Positions 32,042 to 41,167 of a stretch of 64,000 nucleotides of DNA are shown piece by piece (position 1 is the stretch's first letter; each line of letters opens with the position of its first letter). Under the pieces are notes generated by a model. That model was not told where the DNA came from, did not search any database, and saw only the letters and a program-made list of their open reading frames with translations. The position numbers and the translations under genes are program-made. Source of the DNA: Acidisoma sp965199065 (GTDB lineage Bacteria > Pseudomonadota > Alphaproteobacteria > Acetobacterales > Acetobacteraceae); the NCBI RefSeq assembly GCF_965199065.1, contig NZ_CBDAQN010000003.1:1674001-1738000 (forward strand). Direction: 5' to 3'.

Positions 32042-33148
32042 GTGAACGCCGTCGCCCCCTCACCCGCCGAGCAGGAGGACGCCGCACCCGGCGTCCGGGC
32101 GGCAGTGGACGTGGCCTGGTATCGCGGGCGGCACCCCGATATCGCGGCGGCGGGGGTGGACTGCGCCGAGCATTACGCAAGCCTCGGCTGGCAGGAAGGG
32201 CGCTGGCCGAACGCTGCCTTCGATCCTGCCTTCTACAAGGCTCAGTTACCGGGCGCACTGGCTGGAGACCCCCTGCTCCACTACCTGAAACATGGGGAGG
32301 CAGCGGGGCTGCGGCCGATCGCCTGGTTCGACCCGACCTGGTATCGCGCCGCCCATAACGTGACGAGAGACGTGTCCGCCCTCGCCCATTATCTCAGCCA
32401 TCGATCGGAGGGGTTTGTCAGCCCGAACCCAGACTTCGATTCGCGCTTCTACGTCGCGGACAATCAGGACGTAGCCGCAGCCGGTCTCGATCCATTCGAA
32501 CACTACCAAGCACGGGGCCGTGCAGAGGGCCGGCTTCCGCGCCAGGAGGCCGATATCCTGCGCGCATCGGGGCTGATCGATCCCAACTACTACTATATCA
32601 ACGGTCCGGATGTGCATCAGGCCGGCCTCGACGCCGTCGATCATTACGCGGCTGCGGGATGGCGTGAGCATCGCCGGCCCAATCCGTATTTCGATGGCGT
32701 CTGGTACCGGCAGCGCTACACGCCGCCCGCCGCGGTGAGCCCGCTCTGCCATTATGTCCTGGAGGGCGAGGCGCTAGGTCACCGGCCAAGCCTCTACTTC
32801 GATCCTGGCTGGTATCGTGCGGCTTACGGCCTGTCATCCGGCCAGTCTGCCCTGGGGCACTACCTCACACATCGTGCAGAGCGGCGGTTCAGCCCGCTGC
32901 CGCTCTTCGACATCGAATTCTATATCGCCAGCTACGGGCAGGACCTCGGCCGCGCGCGGGACATCTTTGCCCATTATCTGGCGATCGGCGCGCCTCGCGA
33001 CCTGGACCCCGCCCCTTGGTTCCGCGCCGCCGAGTACCGGCAGCGGCATATGGTCGGCAAGCCGCCGCCGCCTTTCGCGACCGGCGAGGTGGCGCGCAAC
33101 CCGCTGCTGCACTTCCTCTGCACCTTCATCCTCGCCGCGGGCCGCTGA
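32042..33148 (+). CDS. tandem-repeat protein, about nine 36-residue FDxxWY/HY units
   Basis: A 368-residue protein made almost wholly of about nine units of roughly 36 residues with the pattern FDPxWYRxxx...DPLxHYLxxGxxEGRxP. Examples are FDPAFYKAQLPGALAGDPLL and FDPGWYRAAYGLSSGQSALG. No signal peptide, transmembrane segment or catalytic domain is visible. Related units form the N-terminal part of the glycosyltransferase at 12052, and such units are often attached to glycosyltransferases, so a role in glycan assembly or as a binding scaffold is inferred. The GTG at 32042 has AAGGAG 11 bp ahead and is preferred over a TTG at 32009. Confidence 0.72.
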   Translation: MNAVAPSPAEQEDAAPGVRAAVDVAWYRGRHPDIAAAGVDCAEHYASLGWQEGRWPNAAFDPAFYKAQLPGALAGDPLLHYLKHGEAAGLRPIAWFDPTWYRAAHNVTRDVSALAHYLSHRSEGFVSPNPDFDSRFYVADNQDVAAAGLDPFEHYQARGRAEGRLPRQEADILRASGLIDPNYYYINGPDVHQAGLDAVDHYAAAGWREHRRPNPYFDGVWYRQRYTPPAAVSPLCHYVLEGEALGHRPSLYFDPGWYRAAYGLSSGQSALGHYLTHRAERRFSPLPLFDIEFYIASYGQDLGRARDIFAHYLAIGAPRDLDPAPWFRAAEYRQRHMVGKPPPPFATGEVARNPLLHFLCTFILAAGR

Positions 33149-33213
33149 TATCTCGGAATAGCTACAGCTGCCGGGCTTTGCCCTGCTCCTGGCGAATGCT
33201 AGAGCGCCCACCC

Positions 33214-33927
33214 ATGACCCAGACACTCGATCGTTCCCGCACCGAGACCGACGCTGACGACGCGGCGGAAGGCGGCATCGTGATGGCGCTGCCGAAGGGC
33301 CGCATCCTCGGCGACTGCATGCCGCTTCTGGCCCGCATGGGGGTCGTGCCGCCGCCCGACCTCGTCGATGAAGGCAGCCGGCGCCTGCGCTTTCCCACAA
33401 GCCACCCAGGGCTCGACATCGTGCGCGTGCGGTCATTCGATGTTGCGACGTTCGTGGCCTTCGGGGCCGCCGACATCGGCATCTGCGGCGCGGATGTGCT
33501 GATGGAGTTCGACTACGCCGAAATCTACGCTCCGCTCGACCTCGGGATCGGCCAATGCCGCGTGTCGGTGGCCGAACCGGAGGAAACTGCAGGCGCCGAC
33601 GATACCGCCCGCTGGTCCCGCGTCCGGGTCGCGACGAAATACCCGAACATCGCCCGCCGCCATTATGCCGCGCGCGGCATTCATGCAGAGGTCGTGCACC
33701 TCAGCGGCGCCATGGAGCTGGCGCCACGCCTGGGCCTGTCGCGGCTCATCGTCGACCTAGTGCAGACCGGCAGCACGCTCCGCGCGAACGGCCTGGTGGA
33801 GACCGAGGTCATCGCCGCCGTCACCAGCCGCCTGATCGTGAACCGTGCCGCGCTCAAGACGCGGCCCGAGGTGATCGGCGCCTGGATCGCGCGCTTCCGC
33901 CAGGCCCTTGGCCAGGGAGCCAACTGA
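33214..33927 (+). CDS. hisG: ATP phosphoribosyltransferase, short form
   Basis: A 237-residue HisG, the first enzyme of histidine synthesis, joining ATP and PRPP. IVMALPKGRILGDCMPLL opens the catalytic domain; DIGICGADVLMEF and the PRPP loop LSRLIVDLVQTGSTLRANGL are intact. The length is that of the short form, which lacks the C-terminal regulatory domain and needs HisZ; no hisZ is in the window. It overlaps hisD by one base (TGATG). Confidence 0.94.
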   Translation: MTQTLDRSRTETDADDAAEGGIVMALPKGRILGDCMPLLARMGVVPPPDLVDEGSRRLRFPTSHPGLDIVRVRSFDVATFVAFGAADIGICGADVLMEFDYAEIYAPLDLGIGQCRVSVAEPEETAGADDTARWSRVRVATKYPNIARRHYAARGIHAEVVHLSGAMELAPRLGLSRLIVDLVQTGSTLRANGLVETEVIAAVTSRLIVNRAALKTRPEVIGAWIARFRQALGQGAN

Positions 33928-35231
33928 TGCGCCGGCTGTCGACCGCCGACCCGACGTTTCCCGCGGAGTTTGCGGCGCTGCTCGCCCAGGCGCGCGAGAC
34001 GACCGAGATCGTCGGCGAGCAGGTTGCGGCGATCATCGCCGACGTCCGCGCGCGCGGTGACGCGGCGCTCTGCGACTACACAAGGCGGTTCGACCGTGTG
34101 GACGTGGCGCCCGACCGTCTGCGGGTGACCGCGGCAGAGATCGCCGCCGCCAAGGCGACGGTGCAGCCCGAGCTTCTGGCGGCGCTCGACCTCGCGGCGA
34201 CACGGATAGAGGCATTCCACACGGCACAGATGCCGCGCGACCTGGAAATGGCGGATGCGGCAGGTTATCGCATGGGGATGCGCTGGATGCCGCTCGATGC
34301 GGTGGGGCTCTATGTGCCCGGCGGCAAGGCCGCCTACCCTTCGTCCGTTCTGATGAGCGCTCTGCCGGCACGGGCGGCGGGCGTCGGCCGCATCGCCATC
34401 ACGGTTCCGGCGCCGGACGGGGTCCTCAATCCGCTGGTTCTGGCGGCGGCCGAACGGGCCGGGATCACCGAGATTTACCGCATCGGCGGCGCGCAGGCGA
34501 TCGCGGCACTCGCTTACGGCACCGGGACGGTTCCGGCCGTCGACCGGATCGTGGGGCCGGGCAACGCCTTTGTCGCCGAGGCGAAGCGTCAGGTCTTCGG
34601 CCGCGTGGGCATCGATGGCATTGCCGGCCCCTCCGAGGTCGTGGTGGTGGCGGATGCCGGAAGTAACCCGGCGCACGTGGCGATGGACCTCCTCGCCCAG
34701 GCCGAGCACGACGAATCCGCGCAGAGCATTCTGGTGACGACGGATGCGGCCTTCGCCGACGCCGTGGCCGCGGCGGTTGAGGCGGCTCTGCCGACGCTGC
34801 CGCGGGCGGCAATCGCCCGTAAAAGCTGGGCCGAGCATGGCGCCATCGTCATCGTGACGGACTGGACGGAGGCGGCGGAACTGGTCAACCGGCTTGCCCC
34901 CGAGCACCTGCAGATCATGATCGATGAGCCGGAGGCGTTCTTCGCCCGCATCCGTCATGCCGGGGCGGCTTTTCTCGGGCGCGATCTGCCGGAGGCGATC
35001 GGCGATTACGTCGCCGGCCCCAACCATGTGCTGCCGACGGGACGAACCTCGCGCTTCGCCTCGGGCTTGTCAGTTTTCGACTTTCTCAAGCGCACGACAT
35101 GGGTCGCGGGCGATGCGGCGGCTTTAGCGGCGGTGGGACCGGCCGCTGTCCGGCTGGCCGAAGCGGAAGGGCTCGACGCCCACGCGAAGTCAATCGCGCT
35201 GCGGGTTGCGCTTAACGATAGGGCAACATGA
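33927..35231 (+). CDS. hisD: histidinol dehydrogenase
   Basis: A 434-residue HisD that oxidises histidinol to histidine in two NAD-dependent steps. Zinc and substrate residues are seen in GPSEVVVVADAGSNP and LLAQAEHDESAQ, the catalytic Glu-His in NRLAPEHLQIM, and the nucleotide region in YVPGGKAAYPSSVLM. The ATG overlaps the hisG stop by one base, implying translational coupling. Full length for the family. Confidence 0.95.
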   Translation: MRRLSTADPTFPAEFAALLAQARETTEIVGEQVAAIIADVRARGDAALCDYTRRFDRVDVAPDRLRVTAAEIAAAKATVQPELLAALDLAATRIEAFHTAQMPRDLEMADAAGYRMGMRWMPLDAVGLYVPGGKAAYPSSVLMSALPARAAGVGRIAITVPAPDGVLNPLVLAAAERAGITEIYRIGGAQAIAALAYGTGTVPAVDRIVGPGNAFVAEAKRQVFGRVGIDGIAGPSEVVVVADAGSNPAHVAMDLLAQAEHDESAQSILVTTDAAFADAVAAAVEAALPTLPRAAIARKSWAEHGAIVIVTDWTEAAELVNRLAPEHLQIMIDEPEAFFARIRHAGAAFLGRDLPEAIGDYVAGPNHVLPTGRTSRFASGLSVFDFLKRTTWVAGDAAALAAVGPAAVRLAEAEGLDAHAKSIALRVALNDRAT

Positions 35232-35367
35232 CGTTACGATCCTGCTAGCCCGGTAGAGGGAAGCCGACATCCAACCTTTCCCGACGATTTAGTGTTTGTC
35301 CGGGTTCCGTTAACTGGCTGGTCATACCGTTCCGCTACTGTTTGCATGTCGATCAGTCGGAGGGGTC

Positions 35368-37305
35368 ATGTCGGGCACAATTTCCACCGCTATCACGCAG
35401 GGCGTTACGCTCACTGTCAGTCCGACGACGATCTCGGGCACAGGGTCGATCACCGTATCGACCGGTGTCGCCATCATCGGGCCTGCAACCGGCGGAAAAC
35501 CTGCAGCAGGATGGACCATCAACAATGAAGGCCACGTGTCCGCGACTGCGTCGGCCGCGGGCGCAAACGGCATCGATCTCGCGGGCGGCGGGTCGATCAC
35601 AAACTCGGGCGTCATCTCCGGGTTCTACAACGGCATTGATGTCAGTTCCGGCGCATCGGTCGTCACCAATACGGGCACGATCGACTCGAGCGGGCTCGAG
35701 GCCGTCGTCAACCCGAACAACCATGAATACGACGGCATCTATCTCGGCGGCGGCGGCAGCGTCACGAACTCGGGCACCGGGACGATCTTCGGCGGCATCG
35801 GCGGCATCGACATTGCCGGCGGCGTGGGGACCGTCACCAATACCGGCAGCATCGTCACGACGACGCTGGATGGTCAGGGCGTGGCACTGGACCAGGGCGG
35901 CACCGTCACCAACAGCGGGACCGGAAGCATCTACGGCGACTACAGCGGAGTAAAGATCGAAGGCGGCCTCGGCTTCGTCACGAACAGCGGCGATATCGGC
36001 GCGATCGGAGCGTCGGGATACGCGATCGATCTTGAGGCAGGCGGCCAGATTACCAACACCGGCTCCATCATCGGCACCTACGGCGGCGTGTTGACCGGCA
36101 ACGTCGCCGCGACCGTGGTCAACTCAGGATACATTTACGGCTCAGATTACGGCGCCCGCATGGTTGCCGGCGGCTCGGTCACGAACATGGCCGGCGCGGT
36201 GATCCAATCGACGACGATAGCAGTCATGATGGGTGGCGGCACGGTCATCAACGCGGGCACCATCGATGCGACCGCGGCTACCGGTAAGGCAGTGCTCTTC
36301 ACAGGAGCCGCGAACGATCTTGTCGTCGAAGCCGGGGCTGTATTCATCGGCGCGGTGACCGGCGCCGGTGCGGGTAACGTGCTCGAGCTCGGATCGGAAC
36401 CGGTCGCGACAACGGGCACCTTCAGCGGTATCGGCGGCCAAGTCACGGGCTTCGGCACCATCACCTTCGACAGCGGCGATGCCTGGGTCGTTGGGGGCAC
36501 CCTTGCAGGCTTTAACGGCGACTTCGTCAAAGGCTTCGCCATCGGCGACAGCATCACACTGAATGGCGTCACCGGGCTGACGAGCAGCTACTCCGGCGGC
36601 GTGCTGAGCCTCACCTCGGGTGGCACGACCGATACCATCGACTTCGTCAATCCAGGCGGCGCGGTGACGGTGACCGCTTCGGGCGGCAACACGACGATAG
36701 CGGTCGTGCCCTGCTTCGCGTCCGGCACCCGGATCGCGACGCCCAGCGGCGAGAGGCTGGTCGAGGAGTTGAAGCCGGGCGACGAGGTGCTCACGGTCCT
36801 CGGCGAGATCCTGCCAGTTGTCTGGGCGGGACATCGCGTGGCCGACTGCGACGCCCACCCGGAACCGGAGCGCGTCTGGCCGATCCGCATCGAGGCGCAC
36901 GCCTTCGCCCAGGGAGCGCCGCACCGCGACCTGTTTCTGTCGCCCGATCACGCCATTCTGGCGCAAGGGGTGCTGATCCCGGCGAAGCAGCTCGTGAACG
37001 GCACCACCATCCGCCAGGTTGCGCGGCCGACGGTGACCTATCACCACATCGAGCTTACCCGACACGCGGTTATCCTCTCGGAGGGTCTGCCGACCGAGAG
37101 CTTCCTCGATACCGGCGCCGACGCGGCCATGCTGTTGAGCGGCGATGGACGCTCGACACTCAGCGCCTTTGGCTTGCAAGGTCCGGAGGCACAGCTCGTC
37201 CGGGATGCACTCGGCTGTGCCCCGATCCGCATCGTCGGGCCGGAGGTCGACAGGGTGCGGGGCCGGTTGGGGCTGCGCGGTGTCCAAGCCCCTGCCCTCG
37301 TCTGA
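35368..37305 (+). CDS. beta-repeat adhesin-like protein with C-terminal Hint domain
   Basis: A 645-residue protein. Residues about 1-440 are short repeats of the form GGxVTNSGTIxG, predicted to form a right-handed beta-helix like those of autotransporter adhesins. From residue 448 (VPCFASGTRIATPSGER) to about 590 lies a Hint_2 (hedgehog/intein) domain, with SPDHAILAQGVLIPAKQLVN carrying the conserved His. There is no Sec signal or beta-barrel, so type I or another export is likely. Autoproteolysis at the Cys is possible, but no C-terminal extein remains beyond a short tail. ATG at 35368 follows GGAGGGG closely. Confidence 0.85.
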   Translation: MSGTISTAITQGVTLTVSPTTISGTGSITVSTGVAIIGPATGGKPAAGWTINNEGHVSATASAAGANGIDLAGGGSITNSGVISGFYNGIDVSSGASVVTNTGTIDSSGLEAVVNPNNHEYDGIYLGGGGSVTNSGTGTIFGGIGGIDIAGGVGTVTNTGSIVTTTLDGQGVALDQGGTVTNSGTGSIYGDYSGVKIEGGLGFVTNSGDIGAIGASGYAIDLEAGGQITNTGSIIGTYGGVLTGNVAATVVNSGYIYGSDYGARMVAGGSVTNMAGAVIQSTTIAVMMGGGTVINAGTIDATAATGKAVLFTGAANDLVVEAGAVFIGAVTGAGAGNVLELGSEPVATTGTFSGIGGQVTGFGTITFDSGDAWVVGGTLAGFNGDFVKGFAIGDSITLNGVTGLTSSYSGGVLSLTSGGTTDTIDFVNPGGAVTVTASGGNTTIAVVPCFASGTRIATPSGERLVEELKPGDEVLTVLGEILPVVWAGHRVADCDAHPEPERVWPIRIEAHAFAQGAPHRDLFLSPDHAILAQGVLIPAKQLVNGTTIRQVARPTVTYHHIELTRHAVILSEGLPTESFLDTGADAAMLLSGDGRSTLSAFGLQGPEAQLVRDALGCAPIRIVGPEVDRVRGRLGLRGVQAPALV

Positions 37306-37381
37306 CGCGCCACACGTGGCGAGGATTGCCTAGCTTCCGGAAGATCGCCAAGCTGAGAAGCGTTCGGCGGGAGCGTGAGCG

Positions 37382-38404
37382 ATGGACGGCGATCCGAGTG
37401 CGGCGACCCCGGGTCCGGGGGTTCTCGCCTCGCGCGACGGGCGAGTCGGGCGGTTGAAAATCGACCGGCAGAAGGCTCTCAACGCGCTCGACCTGCCGAT
37501 GATCCGCTTTATCCAGCGCACCCTCGACCTATGGCGTGAGGATGACGCGGTCGAAGCGGTGGTGGTGGAAGCCGAGGGGCGCGCCTTCTGCGCCGGCGGA
37601 GACATCCGTGCGGTGCGGGCCCAGGTGCTGGCCGGAGACTACGCCGCCGCCGAGCAGTTCTTCGCCGAGGAATACGTCCTCAACGGCGCTATAGCCCGCT
37701 ACCCGAGACCCTATGTCAGCCTCATCAACGGCATCTGCATGGGTGGCGGCCTCGGCATCTCCGTCCATGGAACCCATCGCATCGTCACCGAAGCCGCAGT
37801 GATGGCGATGCCGGAGACGGCAATCGGGCTCGCGCCCGACATCGGCGCCAGCTTCTTCCTGCCGCGCCTCCCTGGACTCCTCGGCACCTATCTCGGCCTT
37901 TGCGGCTATCGGCTGCAGGGTCCGGACATCGTGCATGCGGGCCTCGGAACGGCCTTCGTGCCTTCAGCGCTTCTGCCGGCTCTGTCTGCGGCTCTCGCGC
38001 AGGAGGGACCGGACGCTATCGCGCGCTTCAAGGCGCCGCCGCCACCCTTCCGTATGCAGCCGGAGATCGGCGCGATCGACCGCTGCTTCGGCGCCGACAG
38101 CATGGGCGAGATCGTCACCCGTCTCGAAGCCGAGGCAACGCCCTGGAGCCAGTCGATGTTGGCGATCCTGCGATCGATGTCGCCGTCATCCCTCTGCTGG
38201 AGCCTCGCCTCGTTGCGGGCTGGCGCCCAACGCAGCCTCGAGGCATGTCTGGCGGCCGAGTTCGCACTGGTCACGAGGATCATCCGGTACCCCGACTTCG
38301 CCGAGGGCGTTCGTGCGATGGTGGTCGACAAGGACCGCGCGCCCCGCTGGCAGCCCGCGCGGATCGAGGACGTCGATCCCGATTTTATCGCGACGCTGGT
38401 CTAG
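37382..38404 (+). CDS. enoyl-CoA hydratase/isomerase family, probable 3-hydroxyisobutyryl-CoA hydrolase
   Basis: A 340-residue crotonase-fold enzyme. The oxyanion-hole motifs are EGRAFCAGGDIRAVRAQ and NGICMGGGLGISVHG, and AMPETAIGLAPDIGASFFLP matches 3-hydroxyisobutyryl-CoA hydrolase (valine catabolism) better than plain enoyl-CoA hydratase, as does the length of about 340. It precedes kdpD by 78 bp without an obvious functional tie. GGGAG lies ahead of the ATG. Confidence 0.85.
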   Translation: MDGDPSAATPGPGVLASRDGRVGRLKIDRQKALNALDLPMIRFIQRTLDLWREDDAVEAVVVEAEGRAFCAGGDIRAVRAQVLAGDYAAAEQFFAEEYVLNGAIARYPRPYVSLINGICMGGGLGISVHGTHRIVTEAAVMAMPETAIGLAPDIGASFFLPRLPGLLGTYLGLCGYRLQGPDIVHAGLGTAFVPSALLPALSAALAQEGPDAIARFKAPPPPFRMQPEIGAIDRCFGADSMGEIVTRLEAEATPWSQSMLAILRSMSPSSLCWSLASLRAGAQRSLEACLAAEFALVTRIIRYPDFAEGVRAMVVDKDRAPRWQPARIEDVDPDFIATLV

Positions 38405-38482
38405 CGGCACAGCCCGTTCCCGTCAGGGGGAGCAGGCATCGCTTTCGAGGGCGCTGCAAACCGGGTATCACAACCGGTATCG

Positions 38483-41167
38483 ATGCTGGAAGAAACCCGT
38501 CCCGATCCCGATGCGCTGGCCGCCGCTCTCGCCGCTGAGGGACGCGCGAGCTTGCGGATATTTTTGGGCGCAGCCCCCGGCGTGGGCAAAACCTGGGAGA
38601 TGCTTAACGCCGGACGGCAGCGGGCGGCGGAGGGCGTGGATGTCGTCATCGGCGTCGTCGAGACTCACGGCCGGGCGGAAACCGCGGCTCAGATAGGGGC
38701 CCTGCCAATCCTGCCGCTGCGGCGCATTCCCTATCGCGGCCAAAGCCTCGAGGAGTTCGATCTCGCCGGCGCCCTGGAGCGCAAGCCCGATCTGATCCTC
38801 ATCGACGAACTCGCGCATACGAACGTGCCCGGCAGCACCCACGCCAAGCGCTGGGAGGATGTCGCCGAATTGCTCGAAGCTGGCATCCCGGTCTGGGCCA
38901 CGCTCAACGTCCAGCATCTCGAAAGCCTGAACGACGATGTCGCGCGCATCACCGGCGTGCGCGTCACCGAGACTTTGCCGGATCAGGTGCTGGAACTCGC
39001 AGCCGAGATCGAACTCATCGACATCACGCCCTCCGAGCTGCGCAAACGCCTGACCGAAGGGAAGATCTACCGCCCGGAAACCGCCCGCCGCGCCCTCAAC
39101 GCCTTCTTTAGGGAAGGAAATCTAACCGCGCTGCGGGAGATCGCGCTGCGGCGGGTGGCGCAACATGTCGATGCCGACGTGCAGGACTACATGCGCCTCA
39201 ACGCAATCAAGGGTCCTTGGCCGGCGAGCGAGCGTGTTCTGGCGCTGATCGGCGCCGATGCCTCGGCCGAAGCGGTGGTGCGACGTGCTAAACAACTGGC
39301 CGATGCGCTACGGGCGCCCTGGATCGCGCTGCATGTCGAGCGGCCCAAGGACAATTTAGGCGGCCTTTTCCGGTCTCAGGCGCCGAAGGCCCTAGCCGCC
39401 CGGCTGGGCGCGGAGGTCGAGACCAGGGCGGGCCGCGACGTGGTGGCGATAGCACTGGAACTCGCCGGCAGACGGAACGTGACCCAGATCGTGGTAGGTC
39501 GTCCACGGCCACGGCGGTTCCAGCATCTGGGCCGCCGCCTCTGGGCGAAGGCGTCCCTCGCGGAGCAGCTGCTGCGCCAGGGCGCTGACTTCAATCTGCA
39601 TATCGTGCCCTCCGCTATCCAGCGGTCGCCACGAAAGTTCCGCGTCAGCCTCCCTTGGGCGCCAACGCCTTGGCTCAGCGCCGTCGGCATGATCGCGACG
39701 GTGGTCGTGCTCGGCGAGCTGCTGCGCGACTGGGTTGATCACGAGGCGCTGGGGATGGTGTTCCTGGCCGCCGTCATGGCCGTGGCGGCTCTGCAGGGCG
39801 TGGCCATCGGGCTCCTCTCGGCCGTCCTCGGTTTCCTGTGCTGGAACTACTTCTTCATCCCGCCCATCTACCGCCTCACGATTGCCGCTCCGCGCGACGT
39901 GATAGCGATGGTGGTGTTCGGGATTGTCGCCGTCTCTTCCGGTGTGCTGGCCGGGCGCGTTCGCGCCGAGGCCCTCGCGGCGCAAGGACGGATCGAGGGT
40001 CTGCGCCGGATCGGCCTGTTCAGCCGCCGTTTGGGCGAACCCGCGACCGAGGACGAACTGATGACGGAGATCGCGCAGCAGGCAGCCGCTCTGGCACCGG
40101 CCGCCGCGGTGCTCACCGATACGCCGGCAGGGCTGATCACCCGTGCCGTCCGCCCGGACGGCACGGAGGCGCTGGATGAAGGCAGCCTTGCCGCCGCGCG
40201 CTGGGCCTTGAGCCGGCAGGAGGAGGCCGGTGCCGGGACAGCCACCCTGCCCTCCGCAGCCTGGCGGTTCATGCCCATCCGCACCAGCCGTGGCGTCGTC
40301 GGCGTGCTGGGTGTGCGGCCGCCGGCAGACGGGTCTATCTCAGGCCCGACGCTGCAGGCGGTTTCGGCGCTCGCGGACCAAGCGGCCGTGGCGCTGGAGC
40401 GCGTGCGCCTTGCCGGCGAGGCCGCCCGTGGCGAGGCTCTGTCCGAGACTCAGGCTCTACGCACGGCGCTGCTCAATTCGCTGTCTCATGACTTGCGCAC
40501 GCCGTTGACCGGTATTCGTGGAGCGGCCGAGACCCTTCGCGGCCATTGGGCGAAGCTGCCGGAACCCACGCGTCAGGATCTTTTGGCGAGCATCGAGGAA
40601 GACGTAGGGCGGATGACCCGCTTCCTCGGCAACATCATGGATCTCACCAGGCTCGAGGGTGGTGATATCGCCCCTCGCCTGACGACGGTCGAACTGGGCC
40701 CGCTGGTCGACGCGGTCATCGCCCGGGTTCCCGGGGCTTTGCATATGGCTGTCAGCATGCCGGATGGGGTCGCAGTGCGCGCCGATCCGAGCCTGCTGGA
40801 ACAGGCGCTGACGAATATCGTGGAGAACGCGGTGAAGTATTCGCCCGTTGGCGCCGGCATCACGCTGAGCGTGACGGCGGAGCACGGCTTGGTGACGATG
40901 GCACTGGCCGACGAGGGCATCGGCATCCCGCCCGGGGACCTCACCCACGTCTTCGACAGCTTTTACCGGGCCAAACGTGGAGATCGCGTGGCGCCCGGCA
41001 CTGGGCTCGGCCTCGCCATCGCGCGAGGCTTCGTGCAGGCCATGGGCGGGACGATCACGGCGAAAAGCCCGCGCCTCGACCTTGCCCGCGATGGCCTGCC
41101 CGGCACCATCATCTCCATGAGCCTGCCTGCGGCAGGTCCACCCGCTTTTGGGAGCAAGGGCACGTGA
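38483..41167 (+). CDS. kdpD: KdpD sensor histidine kinase
   Basis: An 894-residue, full-length KdpD that senses potassium limitation or osmotic stress and phosphorylates KdpE. It has an N-terminal KdpD domain with Walker A FLGAAPGVGKTWEML, a Usp-like domain around residues 250-375, four membrane helices about 390-490, a GAF-like segment, then HisKA with phospho-acceptor H669 in NSLSHDLRTPLTG and an HATPase_c with GTGLGLAIARG. No clear ribosome site precedes the ATG; a near-direct repeat ACCGG(G)TATC flanks it. The kdpFABC transporter genes are not next to it. Confidence 0.95.
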   Translation: MLEETRPDPDALAAALAAEGRASLRIFLGAAPGVGKTWEMLNAGRQRAAEGVDVVIGVVETHGRAETAAQIGALPILPLRRIPYRGQSLEEFDLAGALERKPDLILIDELAHTNVPGSTHAKRWEDVAELLEAGIPVWATLNVQHLESLNDDVARITGVRVTETLPDQVLELAAEIELIDITPSELRKRLTEGKIYRPETARRALNAFFREGNLTALREIALRRVAQHVDADVQDYMRLNAIKGPWPASERVLALIGADASAEAVVRRAKQLADALRAPWIALHVERPKDNLGGLFRSQAPKALAARLGAEVETRAGRDVVAIALELAGRRNVTQIVVGRPRPRRFQHLGRRLWAKASLAEQLLRQGADFNLHIVPSAIQRSPRKFRVSLPWAPTPWLSAVGMIATVVVLGELLRDWVDHEALGMVFLAAVMAVAALQGVAIGLLSAVLGFLCWNYFFIPPIYRLTIAAPRDVIAMVVFGIVAVSSGVLAGRVRAEALAAQGRIEGLRRIGLFSRRLGEPATEDELMTEIAQQAAALAPAAAVLTDTPAGLITRAVRPDGTEALDEGSLAAARWALSRQEEAGAGTATLPSAAWRFMPIRTSRGVVGVLGVRPPADGSISGPTLQAVSALADQAAVALERVRLAGEAARGEALSETQALRTALLNSLSHDLRTPLTGIRGAAETLRGHWAKLPEPTRQDLLASIEEDVGRMTRFLGNIMDLTRLEGGDIAPRLTTVELGPLVDAVIARVPGALHMAVSMPDGVAVRADPSLLEQALTNIVENAVKYSPVGAGITLSVTAEHGLVTMALADEGIGIPPGDLTHVFDSFYRAKRGDRVAPGTGLGLAIARGFVQAMGGTITAKSPRLDLARDGLPGTIISMSLPAAGPPAFGSKGT

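Noticed and set aside
33681..35027. 448-codon frame antisense to hisG-hisD
   Set aside because: Arg/His/Gln-rich shadow of the hisD coding strand, no motif.
36142..37287. 381-codon frame antisense to the Hint-domain protein
   Set aside because: Shadow frame; the Hint domain on the plus strand is unambiguous.
37308..37321. CGCCACACGTGGCG palindrome containing CACGTG after the Hint gene
   Set aside because: Shares only the CACGTG core with parS and lacks the TGTTNC/GAAACA flanks; also too small a loop and no T-run for a terminator.
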